Shown piece by piece: positions 16,650 through 26,197 of a DNA stretch of 64,000 nucleotides. Position 1 is the stretch's first letter, and every line of letters begins with the position of its first letter. The notes beneath the pieces are model-generated. The model was not told the DNA's origin, made no database searches, and was given only the letters and a program-made list of their open reading frames with translations. The DNA lies in the NCBI GenBank assembly GCA_009841265.1, contig VXMB01000014.1, forward strand, positions 603,490-667,489, in the 5' to 3' direction. The position numbers were made by a program, and so were the translations under genes. Source of the DNA: Gemmatimonadota bacterium (lineage in GTDB: Bacteria; JAAXHH01).

Positions 16650-17357
16650 TCATCTTCCGAAAAGCTGCCCCGGGTTGATAGCCTCGATGGCGTAACCGGC
16701 CGGGACGACGAATATGGACGGGTCGACGACGTGGGGTTTTACGTCGGTCGCGGTCAGGGTCATGGACATGGCGGTCCCGGGGAAGGACGTGGTGATCCGC
16801 AGCGGGAAACCGGTCAGGCCCTCGGTCCAGAAGGGCATGCTGTCCTTCAACACGTTTCCGAGGGAAGCGGCCAGGTCCAGCTGGATCGCGTCGGTGACCC
16901 ACATGTACTGGGTCATCGCGCCGGAAGGATTGACCCGGGTGATTCTGTACTTACTGCATTCGTAGCCGGCGATGACGGTCGTTTCGTTCTCGTCGACGAT
17001 GACCGGTGCGACCCGCTCTTTCAGGTTCGGGTCCGCGACGATCTCGTAGGCCTTGCTGTTCATGTGGCTGATGACGAATCCGCGGCCCGACGAGCCGTCT
17101 ATGATGACTTCACCCATCGTCAGGCCGATCATGCCGCCCCGCATGAGGATCTTGGTCTGGCCGCCCTTGATGTAGAGGGTGTACGACTCAGGCACCAGCA
17201 TGGTGACCTGGGCCCGTTCCTGCATGCTACCGCCGCTGAATGCCACGTTGAAGTCGAGGCTGCCTTCGAAGGCGCCTTCCTGGGATTGGCCCGATACCGA
17301 TGGAAAGGGCGCCAGGACGAGGCCCAGCAGCAATGGGATCGCCGCGTATCTTGTCAC
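16650..17357 (-). CDS. DUF4412-domain secreted protein
   Basis: A 235-residue protein with a Sec signal peptide (about residues 1-23, ending VSG-Q) and a beta-rich DUF4412-type body (FEGSLDFNVAFSGG, YECSKYRI). DUF4412 proteins are periplasmic or surface beta-sandwich proteins of unknown function. The start is GTG at 17357 with AGAGAG upstream. It lies between the dehydratase and the dihaem cytochrome on the same strand. No enzymatic motif seen. Confidence 0.75.
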   Translation of the reverse strand: MTRYAAIPLLLGLVLAPFPSVSGQSQEGAFEGSLDFNVAFSGGSMQERAQVTMLVPESYTLYIKGGQTKILMRGGMIGLTMGEVIIDGSSGRGFVISHMNSKAYEIVADPNLKERVAPVIVDENETTVIAGYECSKYRITRVNPSGAMTQYMWVTDAIQLDLAASLGNVLKDSMPFWTEGLTGFPLRITTSFPGTAMSMTLTATDVKPHVVDPSIFVVPAGYAIEAINPGQLFGR

Positions 17358-17405
17358 GTCTCTCTGACCCCGTCCGGTTAGAGGTTTGCGAAAAGCGAAG
17401 GATAC

Positions 17406-17777
17406 CTACTCTTCGGAAATGATGGTGAGTTCACCGGCGTGGCAGGTGTAGCAGGTTACCAGTTGCAGGTCTTCCTTTTTCATGACGTTGCTGTTGATGG
17501 CCGTCACCTGTTCGTTGACCTGCTCCACGAGCCTGATGAACTCGCGGCCGATGAGCTTCGTTTCCTTTTCGTCGCTGGCGTAGTCTTTCAGATTGTGGCA
17601 GTAGTCGCACTTCTCCCCGATGCCGCTGCTGACCGACTTCATGTATTCGCGTATATCCCGGGTCGAGAGATCCGTCAGGACCTGGACGTTCTGGGGGGTG
17701 CGCTGGGCGTCCACGGTTGCGTCGACCAGGACCGTCATCACGAAGCAGGCGGCAATCACCGGTATGATCCGTTTCAT
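17406..17777 (-). CDS. Small dihaem c-type cytochrome
   Basis: A 123-residue secreted cytochrome with a signal peptide (about 1-24) and two haem motifs, CDYCH (57-61) and CYTCH (109-113). The spacing and the helix between them resemble the photosynthetic-reaction-centre cytochrome c subunit-like domain common in non-photosynthetic FCB and Acidobacteria. It is probably a periplasmic electron carrier. AAAGGAG lies upstream of the ATG at 17777, so I reject the ATG at 17801. A strong promoter candidate sits at 17856-17884. Confidence 0.85.
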   Translation of the reverse strand: MKRIIPVIAACFVMTVLVDATVDAQRTPQNVQVLTDLSTRDIREYMKSVSSGIGEKCDYCHNLKDYASDEKETKLIGREFIRLVEQVNEQVTAINSNVMKKEDLQLVTCYTCHAGELTIISEE

Positions 17778-17855
17778 CGCGACTCCTTTCGTCGTGGGCA
17801 TTGCGGACTCTGTTGCGCGTCGCCGGGCCTTCCCCGCGCCACAGGCGGTTCGGGG

Positions 17856-17884
17856 AAATTAGGTACGCTCCCCCGCGCTGTCAA
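17856..17884 (-). promoter_or_regulatory. Promoter candidate of the cytochrome gene
   Basis: On the minus strand: perfect TTGACA (17879-17884), 17-bp spacer, TAATTT (17856-17861). About 80 bp upstream of the cytochrome start. Confidence 0.6.
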
Positions 17885-18055
17885 GGGCTTTCAGGCCGGT
17901 CTTCCCGCCCCGTCCTTTCGCCTTATTTGTATTGACAGTTCCGCCCGTTTACCTTTTCAATATCGATGTCTATACGGGGCCGGCGGCGCTCCCTGGCGGC
18001 CTGCCCGGCCGGACCGTCGCTTCCCGTTCGATGGTAACCCCACCTGGTATATACC

Positions 18056-20341
18056 GTGATCGATTCGTTCCTTTACGCGCTCGGCCTGATCGGAGCGTCC
18101 GAGCACCTGTCATTTCGAACCACGATCCCTATTTGGGTCATCGTCCTTTTCACCCTGTCCGTGGCCGGGCTCGTCGTCCTGTTCTACCGCCGCATGCCCG
18201 TGGCGACTTCCACGCCGATGAAATCGCTGCTCACCTCGCTGAAGATCCTGCCTCTGCTGCTGGTCGTGTTCTGTCTCATGGAACCCGTCATCGTGTCGTC
18301 CGAGGTCTCGCCCCGCCGGGGTTTCCTCCTGATGCTGTTCGACGACTCCGGGAGCATGGGCATTCAGGATGCGACGCAGGGCCTTTCGCGCGTGGAAGCG
18401 GTGAAGCGCCGGTTCGGGGATGATGGACTGCTCGAGGAACTCGCCGCACAGTTCAGGCTGAGGTCCTACCGGTTCGCGGACCGGACCGAACGGGTCCCGG
18501 GTATCGGGGAACTGGACGCTTCCGGGACCGCGACGGACATGGCGGGAGCGCTCGCACAGGCCGCCGGCGAGTTCAGGGACCTGCCCGTGGCCGCCGTGGT
18601 GCTGGTGACCGACGGCGCGGACAACACGGGCACGGGTACGGATAAGCTGGCCAACGCGGCCGCGTACCTCGCATCGCAGGACACGCCGGTCCATGCCGTG
18701 GGCGTCGGCCGGGAACGGATCGACCGGGACGTGGAGATTCTCAAGGTAGCTGCCTCGGACAGGGTCACGGAGGGTACCATAACCGACCTCGTCGTCACCC
18801 TTCGCAGTTCGGGGTATTCGGGCCGGTCCGTCGACCTGAACATCAGGGAGGGCGGTCGTGTGGTCGAGACGGTGCCCGTGCGTCTGGGCGGGGACGGCGA
18901 CATCCAGCGGGTCCAGGTGTTTCTCTCGCCGGAATCGCCGGGCATACTCGAATACTCGGCCGAAGTCGCCCCTCAGAACGCGGAGACGATCGCGGAGAAC
19001 AACGCGCAGGCCTTCCTGCTGGACAACCGGTCGAAAACCGGACGGGTCCTCTACGTGGAGGGCTATCCCCGTAGGGAGTTCAAGTTCATTCGAAGAGCCC
19101 TGGAGGAAGACCCCAGGATCGATCTGGTCTCGATAGTCCGGATCTCACCGGACGGGAGGATCTACCGCCAGGGCATCCGGGATCCGAAGCAGGAGCTGAC
19201 GGCGGGGTACCCCCGGACCCGCGAGGAGCTGTTTGCCTATGACGCCGTCGTATTCGGGGATATCGAGGCGGACTGGTTCACGCCCGAGCAGTTGCGGCTC
19301 ACCGAGGCCTTCGTGAGTGACCGCGGCGGCGGCTTCCTGATGATCGGCGGACTGAGTGCCTTCCGGGAAGGCGGGTACGCGGGAACGCCGATCGAGGACG
19401 TGCTGCCGGTTCGGCTCACCGGCGAAGACTGGGCCATGGGCATCGTCGATCACGCCTTTCTCCTTGAACCGGACGCGGAAGGGATCGACCATCCGCTGCT
19501 CCGTTTCGGGTCTACCCGGGAAGAAAACAATACGATCTGGAGCGAGTTGCCTGAACTGATCGGTTACAACCGGATCGGAGGTGCGAAACCCGGAGCCGCC
19601 GTGCTGGCGATCGACCCGAAGGCGGACGCGCTTGAAGGGTCGAACGTGATCCTGGCGGTTCAGCGTTACGGAAGAGGGCGATCCATGGCCTTTACCGGTT
19701 TCAGCACGTGGCGCTGGCAGATGCATCTTCCGTCGGAAGACCAGTCGCACGAACGGTTCTGGCGCCAGATGGTCCGCTGGACCGCCCTGTACGCCCCCGG
19801 GCGGGTATCGGTGGCCACGGACCGGACGAACTACGGCGGACACGAGCCGGTGGTCATTGAAAGCCGCTTGTTCGACCCGGAATTCGAACCGGTGGACGGC
19901 GCCGAAGTGTGGGCCGACGTAACGGGCCCCGCCGGCCGCACGGAGGCCGTGCGGCTCGAGCGGACCCTGGGAAGGAGCGGAATGTACCGGGGCGAGTTCC
20001 GGCCCTCACTGGGCGGAATGCACAAAGTGGAGGTGTCGGTCCGGTCCGGGGATGGCGAGTTGCTGCGCGACCAGACCGGGTTTACCGTGGCGCCATCGGC
20101 TACTGAATTCACGAACGCGGGGCTACGGCGGGAAGAACTCGAAAGACTCGCGGCGTCCACGGGCGGCACGTACCTGCCCCTGACCGATGCGGGACAGCTG
20201 CCGGAATTGATCCAGCCTGTCGAGGATACGGCGACTTCGATCCGCGAGAGAGACCTGCGGGACGCCCCCTTCCTGTTCGCGGCCATCCTGCTCTTCCTGA
20301 GTGCCGAGTGGTTCCTCAGACGCCAGAAAGGACTGTCGTGA
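18056..20341 (+). CDS. VWA and glutamine-amidotransferase-like membrane protein
   Basis: A 761-residue protein. It has two N-terminal membrane helices (about 23-45 and 59-79) and a von Willebrand A domain with an intact MIDAS DDSGS (96-100). Then comes a class-I-glutamine-amidotransferase-like region (about 330-500; RVLYVEGYPRRE, GGFLMIGGLSAF) without an obvious catalytic cysteine. A beta-sandwich and a C-terminal helix (about 737-753) follow. Such proteins occur in FCB/PVC bacteria near BatA-like operons. The start is GTG at 18056. It overlaps the next gene by one base (TGATG), implying coupled expression with the caspase-fold protein. Probably an envelope scaffold binding partners through the metal site. 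Confidence 0.8.
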   Translation: MIDSFLYALGLIGASEHLSFRTTIPIWVIVLFTLSVAGLVVLFYRRMPVATSTPMKSLLTSLKILPLLLVVFCLMEPVIVSSEVSPRRGFLLMLFDDSGSMGIQDATQGLSRVEAVKRRFGDDGLLEELAAQFRLRSYRFADRTERVPGIGELDASGTATDMAGALAQAAGEFRDLPVAAVVLVTDGADNTGTGTDKLANAAAYLASQDTPVHAVGVGRERIDRDVEILKVAASDRVTEGTITDLVVTLRSSGYSGRSVDLNIREGGRVVETVPVRLGGDGDIQRVQVFLSPESPGILEYSAEVAPQNAETIAENNAQAFLLDNRSKTGRVLYVEGYPRREFKFIRRALEEDPRIDLVSIVRISPDGRIYRQGIRDPKQELTAGYPRTREELFAYDAVVFGDIEADWFTPEQLRLTEAFVSDRGGGFLMIGGLSAFREGGYAGTPIEDVLPVRLTGEDWAMGIVDHAFLLEPDAEGIDHPLLRFGSTREENNTIWSELPELIGYNRIGGAKPGAAVLAIDPKADALEGSNVILAVQRYGRGRSMAFTGFSTWRWQMHLPSEDQSHERFWRQMVRWTALYAPGRVSVATDRTNYGGHEPVVIESRLFDPEFEPVDGAEVWADVTGPAGRTEAVRLERTLGRSGMYRGEFRPSLGGMHKVEVSVRSGDGELLRDQTGFTVAPSATEFTNAGLRREELERLAASTGGTYLPLTDAGQLPELIQPVEDTATSIRERDLRDAPFLFAAILLFLSAEWFLRRQKGLS

Positions 20342-21510
20342 TGGGCATGGTCCGCCTGGCTACGGGCATGACCGCTTGCCTGCTGGCCGCTTGCCTGCTG
20401 TCCGCAGGGTTGGTGCCGGCTCATGCGGCCGGCCCGCTTCGCCCCGCGGCCGGTCCTCCGCGCCCGGTGGCCGACTCGCTGCAACCTGCGGCCCGTCCGG
20501 CTACGGAAAGGGCTCAGGCGGCCGGTCCTCAGGACATGAAGCCCGCAGGTCCATCGTCGGGCGTGCGATACGGACTGGTGATCGCGGGTCTCGGCGGCGA
20601 GCAGAAGTACGTGGACCAGCATCTGGCCTGGGCGCGCGGCTTCTACGAGGTATTGAAGGTCGAACATGGTTTCCCGGAAGACCGGTTGTACCTGCTGGTC
20701 GAGGATCCGGACGCCGCGGGCGGCCCCCCGGCCGTGAAATCCACGCTCGAGGAGATCCGGACCGTCCTGGCCGAGCTGGCGCGCCTGGTGCGTCCCGGCG
20801 ACGATCTGTTCGTCCTGCTGATCGGCCATGGCAGCGCCACGGGCACGGGCCCCAGATTGAACATCCCCGGCCCCGACCTGACGGCGGACACGCTCCGCGA
20901 CGCGCTCGGCGAGATCGAGGCACGGTACACGGTCGTGGTGAACGGCGCGAGTTCCAGCGCCCCTTTCATCGATGCGCTCACCGGTCCGGACCGCGTGATC
21001 GTGACGGCGACCAAAAGCGGCGCCGAACGGCTGTCCACGGTCTTCCCGGAGCACCTGCTCGACGCGTTAAAAGCGCAGGAGGGTGACCTGGACAAGGACG
21101 GGCGGGTCTCCGTGCTGGAGTCCTTTGTCTACGCGAGGAACAAGACCGCGGAGTGGTACGAAGGCCAGGGGCTGCTGGCAACCGAGCACGCCCTGCTGGA
21201 CGACAACGGCGACGGGCGGGGTACCCGGGAACCGGGTCCCGGCGGGACGGACGGGACGCTGGCCGGAAGGATCTACTTCGGACGCGGTCCAGGCGGACCG
21301 GAAGCCGCCGCAGGGACCGTTACGCCTGGAGGGCAGGCGCTGCAGGCGCGCATGGAGGATCTGCGTTGGAGTATAGACGAGCTCAGGGCCCGGAAGGAAC
21401 AGGAAGACCCCGGGGAATACGCGGCGCGCATGGAGGAAATGCTGATCGAACTGGCCCGGGTGACCCGCCAGCTCAGGGAACTTCAGACGCCTGAAGAACA
21501 GTCGCCGTGA
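20341..21510 (+). CDS. Secreted caspase-fold protein lacking the catalytic cysteine
   Basis: A 389-residue protein with a signal peptide (about 1-30), a Pro/Ala-rich linker (31-75) and a caspase/legumain-like domain. The histidine motif IGHGS (His163) is present. The strand that normally ends in the catalytic cysteine reads VVVNGASSSA (198-207) with no cysteine, so peptidase activity is unlikely or serine-based. DLDKDGRVS resembles a calcium-binding EF-hand loop, and LLDDNGDG a second. The C-terminus is a coiled coil. The ATG at 20341 overlaps the stop of the VWA gene. I infer that the two products work together in the periplasm. Confidence 0.7.
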   Translation: MGMVRLATGMTACLLAACLLSAGLVPAHAAGPLRPAAGPPRPVADSLQPAARPATERAQAAGPQDMKPAGPSSGVRYGLVIAGLGGEQKYVDQHLAWARGFYEVLKVEHGFPEDRLYLLVEDPDAAGGPPAVKSTLEEIRTVLAELARLVRPGDDLFVLLIGHGSATGTGPRLNIPGPDLTADTLRDALGEIEARYTVVVNGASSSAPFIDALTGPDRVIVTATKSGAERLSTVFPEHLLDALKAQEGDLDKDGRVSVLESFVYARNKTAEWYEGQGLLATEHALLDDNGDGRGTREPGPGGTDGTLAGRIYFGRGPGGPEAAAGTVTPGGQALQARMEDLRWSIDELRARKEQEDPGEYAARMEEMLIELARVTRQLRELQTPEEQSP

Positions 21511-21527
21511 CGCTTTCCTTCTTGTCC

Positions 21528-21555
21528 TTGACGCATGGCCCGGAGCCGTTAACAT
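21528..21555 (+). promoter_or_regulatory. Promoter candidate of enolase
   Basis: TTGACG (21528-21533), 16-bp spacer, TAACAT (21550-21555), about 55 bp upstream of the enolase ATG. Confidence 0.45.
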
Positions 21556-21568
21556 ATGGAGCGGTTGA

Positions 21569-22897
<1,329 letters not shown>

Positions 22898-22911
22898 GCG
22901 GAGCACGTCCC

Positions 22912-23388
22912 ATGACCGATAAGGGACCTATCAGATCTGATCCCTCGGCGGAGTCCGATGCCTCGGCAGCATCCGATGGCTCGAAGGCGTTTGCGGCCAG
23001 GCGGCGCCGGCGGCCAAGGAAGCGGACCCGGCTGAGGTGGATCGTCCTCGGCGTGATCGCCGTCGTGTTCGGCTACGTCTATATCGGCGGCAGTTACGGC
23101 TGGTACAACATGTGGAAACTCAGGGAGCAGCGATCCAGGCTGCAGGCCGACTTGAAGGAACTGGAATCCAGGGAGCGCGTGCTGACCGGCGAACTGGAAC
23201 TGCTGGAGGGCGATGCCGAGACGGACGACCAAACGCGCTTCGAGTTGGAGAGGCGGGCCCGGGAGGAACACGGCATGGTCCGGGAGGACGAGTTGATATA
23301 CCGATTCCCCGCGGAAACGGATTCCGCCGAAGTAGATTCCGCGGAAAGGGATTCCACCGGAGCCAGGACGTCCGATCCAGGCCGCTGA
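22912..23388 (+). CDS. FtsB/DivIC-like septum formation initiator
   Basis: A 158-residue bitopic protein. It has a basic cytoplasmic N-terminus (RRRRRPRKR), one membrane helix (about 43-62) and a periplasmic coiled coil (about 68-105). A conserved FtsB-type end follows (RREEHGMVREDELIY). FtsB/DivIC forms the FtsQLB divisome complex. Both ends have extra low-complexity sequence made by tandem repeats: an 18-bp unit near 22936-22989 and a 15-bp unit three times at 23311-23355 (repeated DSAE). Its position after enolase is typical. Confidence 0.85.
   Translation: MTDKGPIRSDPSAESDASAASDGSKAFAARRRRRPRKRTRLRWIVLGVIAVVFGYVYIGGSYGWYNMWKLREQRSRLQADLKELESRERVLTGELELLEGDAETDDQTRFELERRAREEHGMVREDELIYRFPAETDSAEVDSAERDSTGARTSDPGR
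23311..23355. repeat. 15-bp x 3 in-frame tandem repeat
   Basis: Consensus GCGGAAACGGATTCC at 23311-23325, 23326-23340 and 23341-23355. Encodes AETDS-AEVDS-AERDS in the C-terminal tail of the FtsB-like protein. Confidence 0.85.
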
Positions 23389-23422
23389 AACGGTTTCCTC
23401 CCGGGAACCACCGGGCCTCCTC

Positions 23423-24208
23423 ATGGCCATACGATCCTCGGAAGCCATCGTTCTGAATCGAATCCCGCTGGGAGATACGAGTCTCCTGGTCACGGTATAC
23501 GCGCGGGCGTTCGGAAAGGTGAAGCTCGTAGCCCGCGGGGCGCGGCGACCGAAGAGCAGGATGGCGTCCTCGCTCCAACCGCTTCGCGTGATCACCGTAT
23601 CGTACAACCATCGCGAGAACCGTGAACTGCAAAATCTTTCGAAGGTCGAGGCGGGGCCGTACTTCAGGCGAATCGGGGAAGACCTGACGAAGGTGGCCTA
23701 TGCCAGCGCCGTCTGTGAACTGGTGAACCGGCTCGTCCTCGGCGAAGAGCCCGGCGAGCAACTCTTCGGACTGATCTGCCGCACGCTTGAAGCGATCGAC
23801 CAGCTGTCCGCGGACGCGTGCGAAATGCTGTTCTGGCGCTTTCAGATCGAATTTGCCGATGTCTACGGCACCGGTCCGGAGTTCGCCGCCTGCCTCGGTT
23901 GCGGGGAGCGCCCGGAGGAAGCCTCGGTCCGGTTCAGTCCGTCCCTGGGCGGGATCCTGTGCCGGGACTGCCAGGCGCAGGACGGCGAGGCCATGCAGCT
24001 CTCCCTGGGCACCACCCGGTTGCTGTCCCGTGTGCGCGAAATGCCGCTGGAGCATCTGCCCCGGCTGAAACCCGTCGGGACGTCACGACGGGAGATCCAG
24101 CGCGCGATCCGCGCCTTCTACCTGTACCAGATGGACGACGGGCGGGAGTTGAAGTCGCTGAAATTCCTGGAGTCCATCGAAGAGGACGGGCGGGAGCGCA
24201 GGCCATGA
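23423..24208 (+). CDS. recO: DNA repair protein RecO
   Basis: A 261-residue protein with the RecO OB-fold N-terminus (AIVLNRIPLGDTSLLVT, VARGARRPKS). It has a four-cysteine zinc site at C157, C160, C180 and C183 (CLGC, CRDC). RecO loads RecA onto SSB-coated DNA and anneals complementary strands. Length and motifs are normal. Its TGA stop lies in the first unit of a 17-bp repeat that continues to the start codon of the next gene. Confidence 0.95.
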   Translation: MAIRSSEAIVLNRIPLGDTSLLVTVYARAFGKVKLVARGARRPKSRMASSLQPLRVITVSYNHRENRELQNLSKVEAGPYFRRIGEDLTKVAYASAVCELVNRLVLGEEPGEQLFGLICRTLEAIDQLSADACEMLFWRFQIEFADVYGTGPEFAACLGCGERPEEASVRFSPSLGGILCRDCQAQDGEAMQLSLGTTRLLSRVREMPLEHLPRLKPVGTSRREIQRAIRAFYLYQMDDGRELKSLKFLESIEEDGRERRP

Positions 24209-24246
24209 GGAAGCGCAGGCAGTGAGGAGGCGCAGGATATGAGGAA
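24196..24246. repeat. 17-bp x 3 tandem repeat linking recO stop to next start codon
   Basis: Units at 24196-24212, 24213-24229 and 24230-24246 with pattern GCGCAGGNNNTGAGGAA/G. Unit 1 holds the recO TGA and unit 3 the ATG of the PfkB-like gene, so the spacer is entirely repeat. Confidence 0.9.
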
Positions 24247-25237
24247 GCGCGGTAAAAAGTACGACGTCGTGACCTGGGGCGAGGGATATCTGCGCCTTAC
24301 CCCGAGGGGGCGGGAGCGGTTCGAGCAGGCCGGCGGCTTCGACGCGGTCGTGTCAGGTGGCGCGCTGGAGGCGGCGGTCGGTCTCGCAAGGCTTGGCCTG
24401 CGGACGGCCTGGCTTTCCGCCGTGGGCGACACGCCCCTGGGCATGAAACTCGTCAACAAGGTCCGGGAGCACGGCGTGGACACCCGGCACGTAGTCCGCG
24501 TGCCCGAGGGACGCACCGGGCTGTGCTACGCCGAGACGGGCAGCGCGCCACGGCCGGCCCGGTACTGGTACGACATGGACGGTACCGCCTTTCGTGCTGC
24601 CCCTCCCGATGCGGAGGACTGGACTGCGGCTCGCGACGGGGCCATCCTTCACCTGGATCTCACGGCGCCGATGCTCGATAGCGCGAACGCCGACCGGCTG
24701 GAATCCGCCCTTGCGTACGCCCGGGCCGCGGACCATGCGGTCAGCATCCAGCTGGACGTTCCGGACGGTAGGCTTCTCGACGTCGCGGTCCGCAGCAGCG
24801 TACTCGGCCTCGTGGAAACCGCGGGGATCCTCGTGACGACCCGGCGGACCCTGGAGACGATCTGGGGTTTCGAAGGCCCGTTGGACACGGCGGCCGACCT
24901 GGCGCGGAACCGGTTCGATGCGAAGCACGTAGCCGTCGTGGAGGACCGCTTGACCGCCGAGGGGGCCGCGGACTGGTCCGCCGTTGCCGTTTCCCCGTCC
25001 GGAGAGACCTACGAGGAGCGTACGGGGGAGATCAAGGCGGTCGATACCGACGGGGCGCTGGGCGCCTTCGCGGCGGGTTATCTCCTCGGTTACCTGGAGG
25101 ACGGCACCCGTTCCGCTCTGCAGTACGGCAGCGCCGCCGCCGCCCTGGCCTGTTCCATTCCCGGACCACTCAACTGGTTCATCCGGGACGACCTGAAAGC
25201 GCAGGTCGAGGGAACCGGATCGGGGCTTCGGCGTTAG
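24239..25237 (+). CDS. PfkB-like protein with altered catalytic motif
   Basis: A 332-residue ribokinase/PfkB-fold protein. It opens VVTWGEGYLRLTPRG and has a substrate region SGGALEAAVGLARLG, GDTPLGMKL and a central Rossmann-like part. The family's second signature DTxGAGDxF reads DTDGALGAF here (269-277), so the catalytic aspartate of GAGD is glycine (residue 275) and the anion-hole glycine is leucine. Kinase activity is therefore doubtful; it may be a pseudokinase, a sensor or a diverged enzyme. Its start codon lies inside a tandem repeat. No sugar transporter is adjacent to hint at a substrate. Confidence 0.8.
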   Translation: MRKRGKKYDVVTWGEGYLRLTPRGRERFEQAGGFDAVVSGGALEAAVGLARLGLRTAWLSAVGDTPLGMKLVNKVREHGVDTRHVVRVPEGRTGLCYAETGSAPRPARYWYDMDGTAFRAAPPDAEDWTAARDGAILHLDLTAPMLDSANADRLESALAYARAADHAVSIQLDVPDGRLLDVAVRSSVLGLVETAGILVTTRRTLETIWGFEGPLDTAADLARNRFDAKHVAVVEDRLTAEGAADWSAVAVSPSGETYEERTGEIKAVDTDGALGAFAAGYLLGYLEDGTRSALQYGSAAAALACSIPGPLNWFIRDDLKAQVEGTGSGLRR

Positions 25238-25467
25238 CCTGAAGGGAACCGGGTCGGACGAGATTCCGCCTTTAATGTTTTTTTGCGAATGATTCGAAGA
25301 AAATGTGCATCCGGAGTGTATATAAGTGCATCCGTAATGTAGATATGTAGATACCGTCGTCGCACCCGCGGGAACACAGTTCGCTGAAACCATGGACGGC
25401 TCGATGATCACAGCAGTTCGTTTCGACCGTCCTCCCCGGGTTGAATCCCACAAAAGGAGGCATCAAA

Positions 25468-25575
25468 ATGGCAGGAAGATACCTTGCAGCGCGGTCCATC
25501 GCGCGTCCGAAGACCTTCGTCTCTGACGCAGGCACGCCGTTCTCGTCTCCGGAGTGTTGTTGGGACATTCCCTGA
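25468..25575 (+). CDS. Small ORF, 35 residues, possible leader peptide
   Basis: ATG at 25468, TGA at 25573. A near-perfect Shine-Dalgarno AAAAGGAGG (25453-25460) lies 7 bases before the ATG, better than most genes here. The peptide starts MAGRYLAARS and ends with PECCWDIP; it has a Cys-Cys pair and no membrane segment. A terminator-like hairpin follows 43 bases after the stop and the sigma-like gene after 111 bases. It could be a regulatory leader or an independent small protein. I recognise no family. Confidence 0.45.
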   Translation: MAGRYLAARSIARPKTFVSDAGTPFSSPECCWDIP

Positions 25576-25617
25576 GTCCCGGACCCGATCAGGGAAACTG
25601 ACGCACGTCCTCCGGAG

Positions 25618-25649
25618 CCGCGAGACCTACGTCACGCGGTGTTTTTTTT
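25618..25649 (+). terminator. Terminator/attenuator-like hairpin with T8
   Basis: CCGCG (25618-25622) can pair with CGCGG (25635-25639) around a 12-base loop, followed by TG and eight T (25642-25649). The stem is short, but the T-run is the longest in this region. Placed between the small ORF and the sigma-like gene. Confidence 0.45.
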
Positions 25650-25686
25650 GTCCTTTAACGATTCGAACCGGAGGTAGAATCACTTC

Positions 25687-26115
25687 ATGTATAATCCAGA
25701 ATTCTGGGAAATCCAATTGGACCAGGTTGACCTGGAGCAATATCCCAATGAAGCGAATATCTGGTACGAGACGGGGGAGGATCGGGTGCACAGGTACCAG
25801 CGCGAAGACCGTGTGGACGAACTGGCCGACGCGGTCTACGATTTCCTCTCCCAGTATCTGACCCAGAAACAGTGCGAGGTCGTGGTGCTGTATTTCATCT
25901 ACCAGAAGACCCAGCAGGAGACCGCGGAGATCCTGGGCATCTCCCGCAGGGTCGTGAGCCAGCACCTGTTCGGGATCTGCCGGGGCGGTAAGCACATCGG
26001 CGGCGCGGTAAACAAGCTGCGCAAGCTGTGCGCCCGGCACGGAATCGATTTCCAACCGGCCGAGCGGTCGTTCGAGTCGCAGGAATACAGCGAACAGCTC
26101 GCCATGTCCGCCTGA
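25687..26115 (+). CDS. Orphan sigma-70 region-4-like HTH protein
   Basis: A 142-residue protein. Its middle (about 57-115) is a sigma region-4-type helix-turn-helix: LTQKQCEVVVLYF, then QQETAEILGISRRVVSQHL and a third helix. The region-2 core that binds RNA polymerase and the -10 is missing, replaced by an acidic, aromatic N-terminus (about 1-50). It may bind -35-like DNA as a regulator or act with another sigma. GGAGGT lies about 11 bases before the ATG. It stands alone between a terminator-like hairpin (25618-25649) and a perfect terminator (26147-26181), so it forms its own transcription unit. Confidence 0.75.
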   Translation: MYNPEFWEIQLDQVDLEQYPNEANIWYETGEDRVHRYQREDRVDELADAVYDFLSQYLTQKQCEVVVLYFIYQKTQQETAEILGISRRVVSQHLFGICRGGKHIGGAVNKLRKLCARHGIDFQPAERSFESQEYSEQLAMSA

Positions 26116-26146
26116 AACGCGATCCCGTAACGCTTCATGCCACTAC

Positions 26147-26181
26147 AAAAAGCCGCCGGAGTCATCATCCGGCGGCTTTTT
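26147..26181 (+). terminator. Strong intrinsic terminator
   Basis: AAAAA, then GCCGCCGGA (26152-26160), 7-base loop, perfect complement TCCGGCGGC (26168-26176), then TTTTT. The A/T flanks make it work in both directions. It ends the sigma-like unit. Confidence 0.95.
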
Positions 26182-26197
26182 GGTGAAAGCGACTTAG

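Larger units (their letters stand above)
25238..25686. other. Intergenic region with small ORF, repeats and terminator
   Basis: 449 bp between the PfkB-like gene and the sigma-like gene, less GC-rich than its surroundings. It holds two copies of GTGCATCCG 22 bp apart near 25304-25335, a TGTAGATA doublet near 25338-25353, a small ORF with strong ribosome-binding site (25468-25575) and a terminator-like hairpin with T8 (25618-25649). I see no consensus promoter with normal spacing. Confidence 0.5.

Noticed and set aside
25304..25353. Iteron-like repeats as a replication origin
   Set aside because: Only two copies of GTGCATCCG and one short doublet; no DnaA-box cluster and no rep gene.
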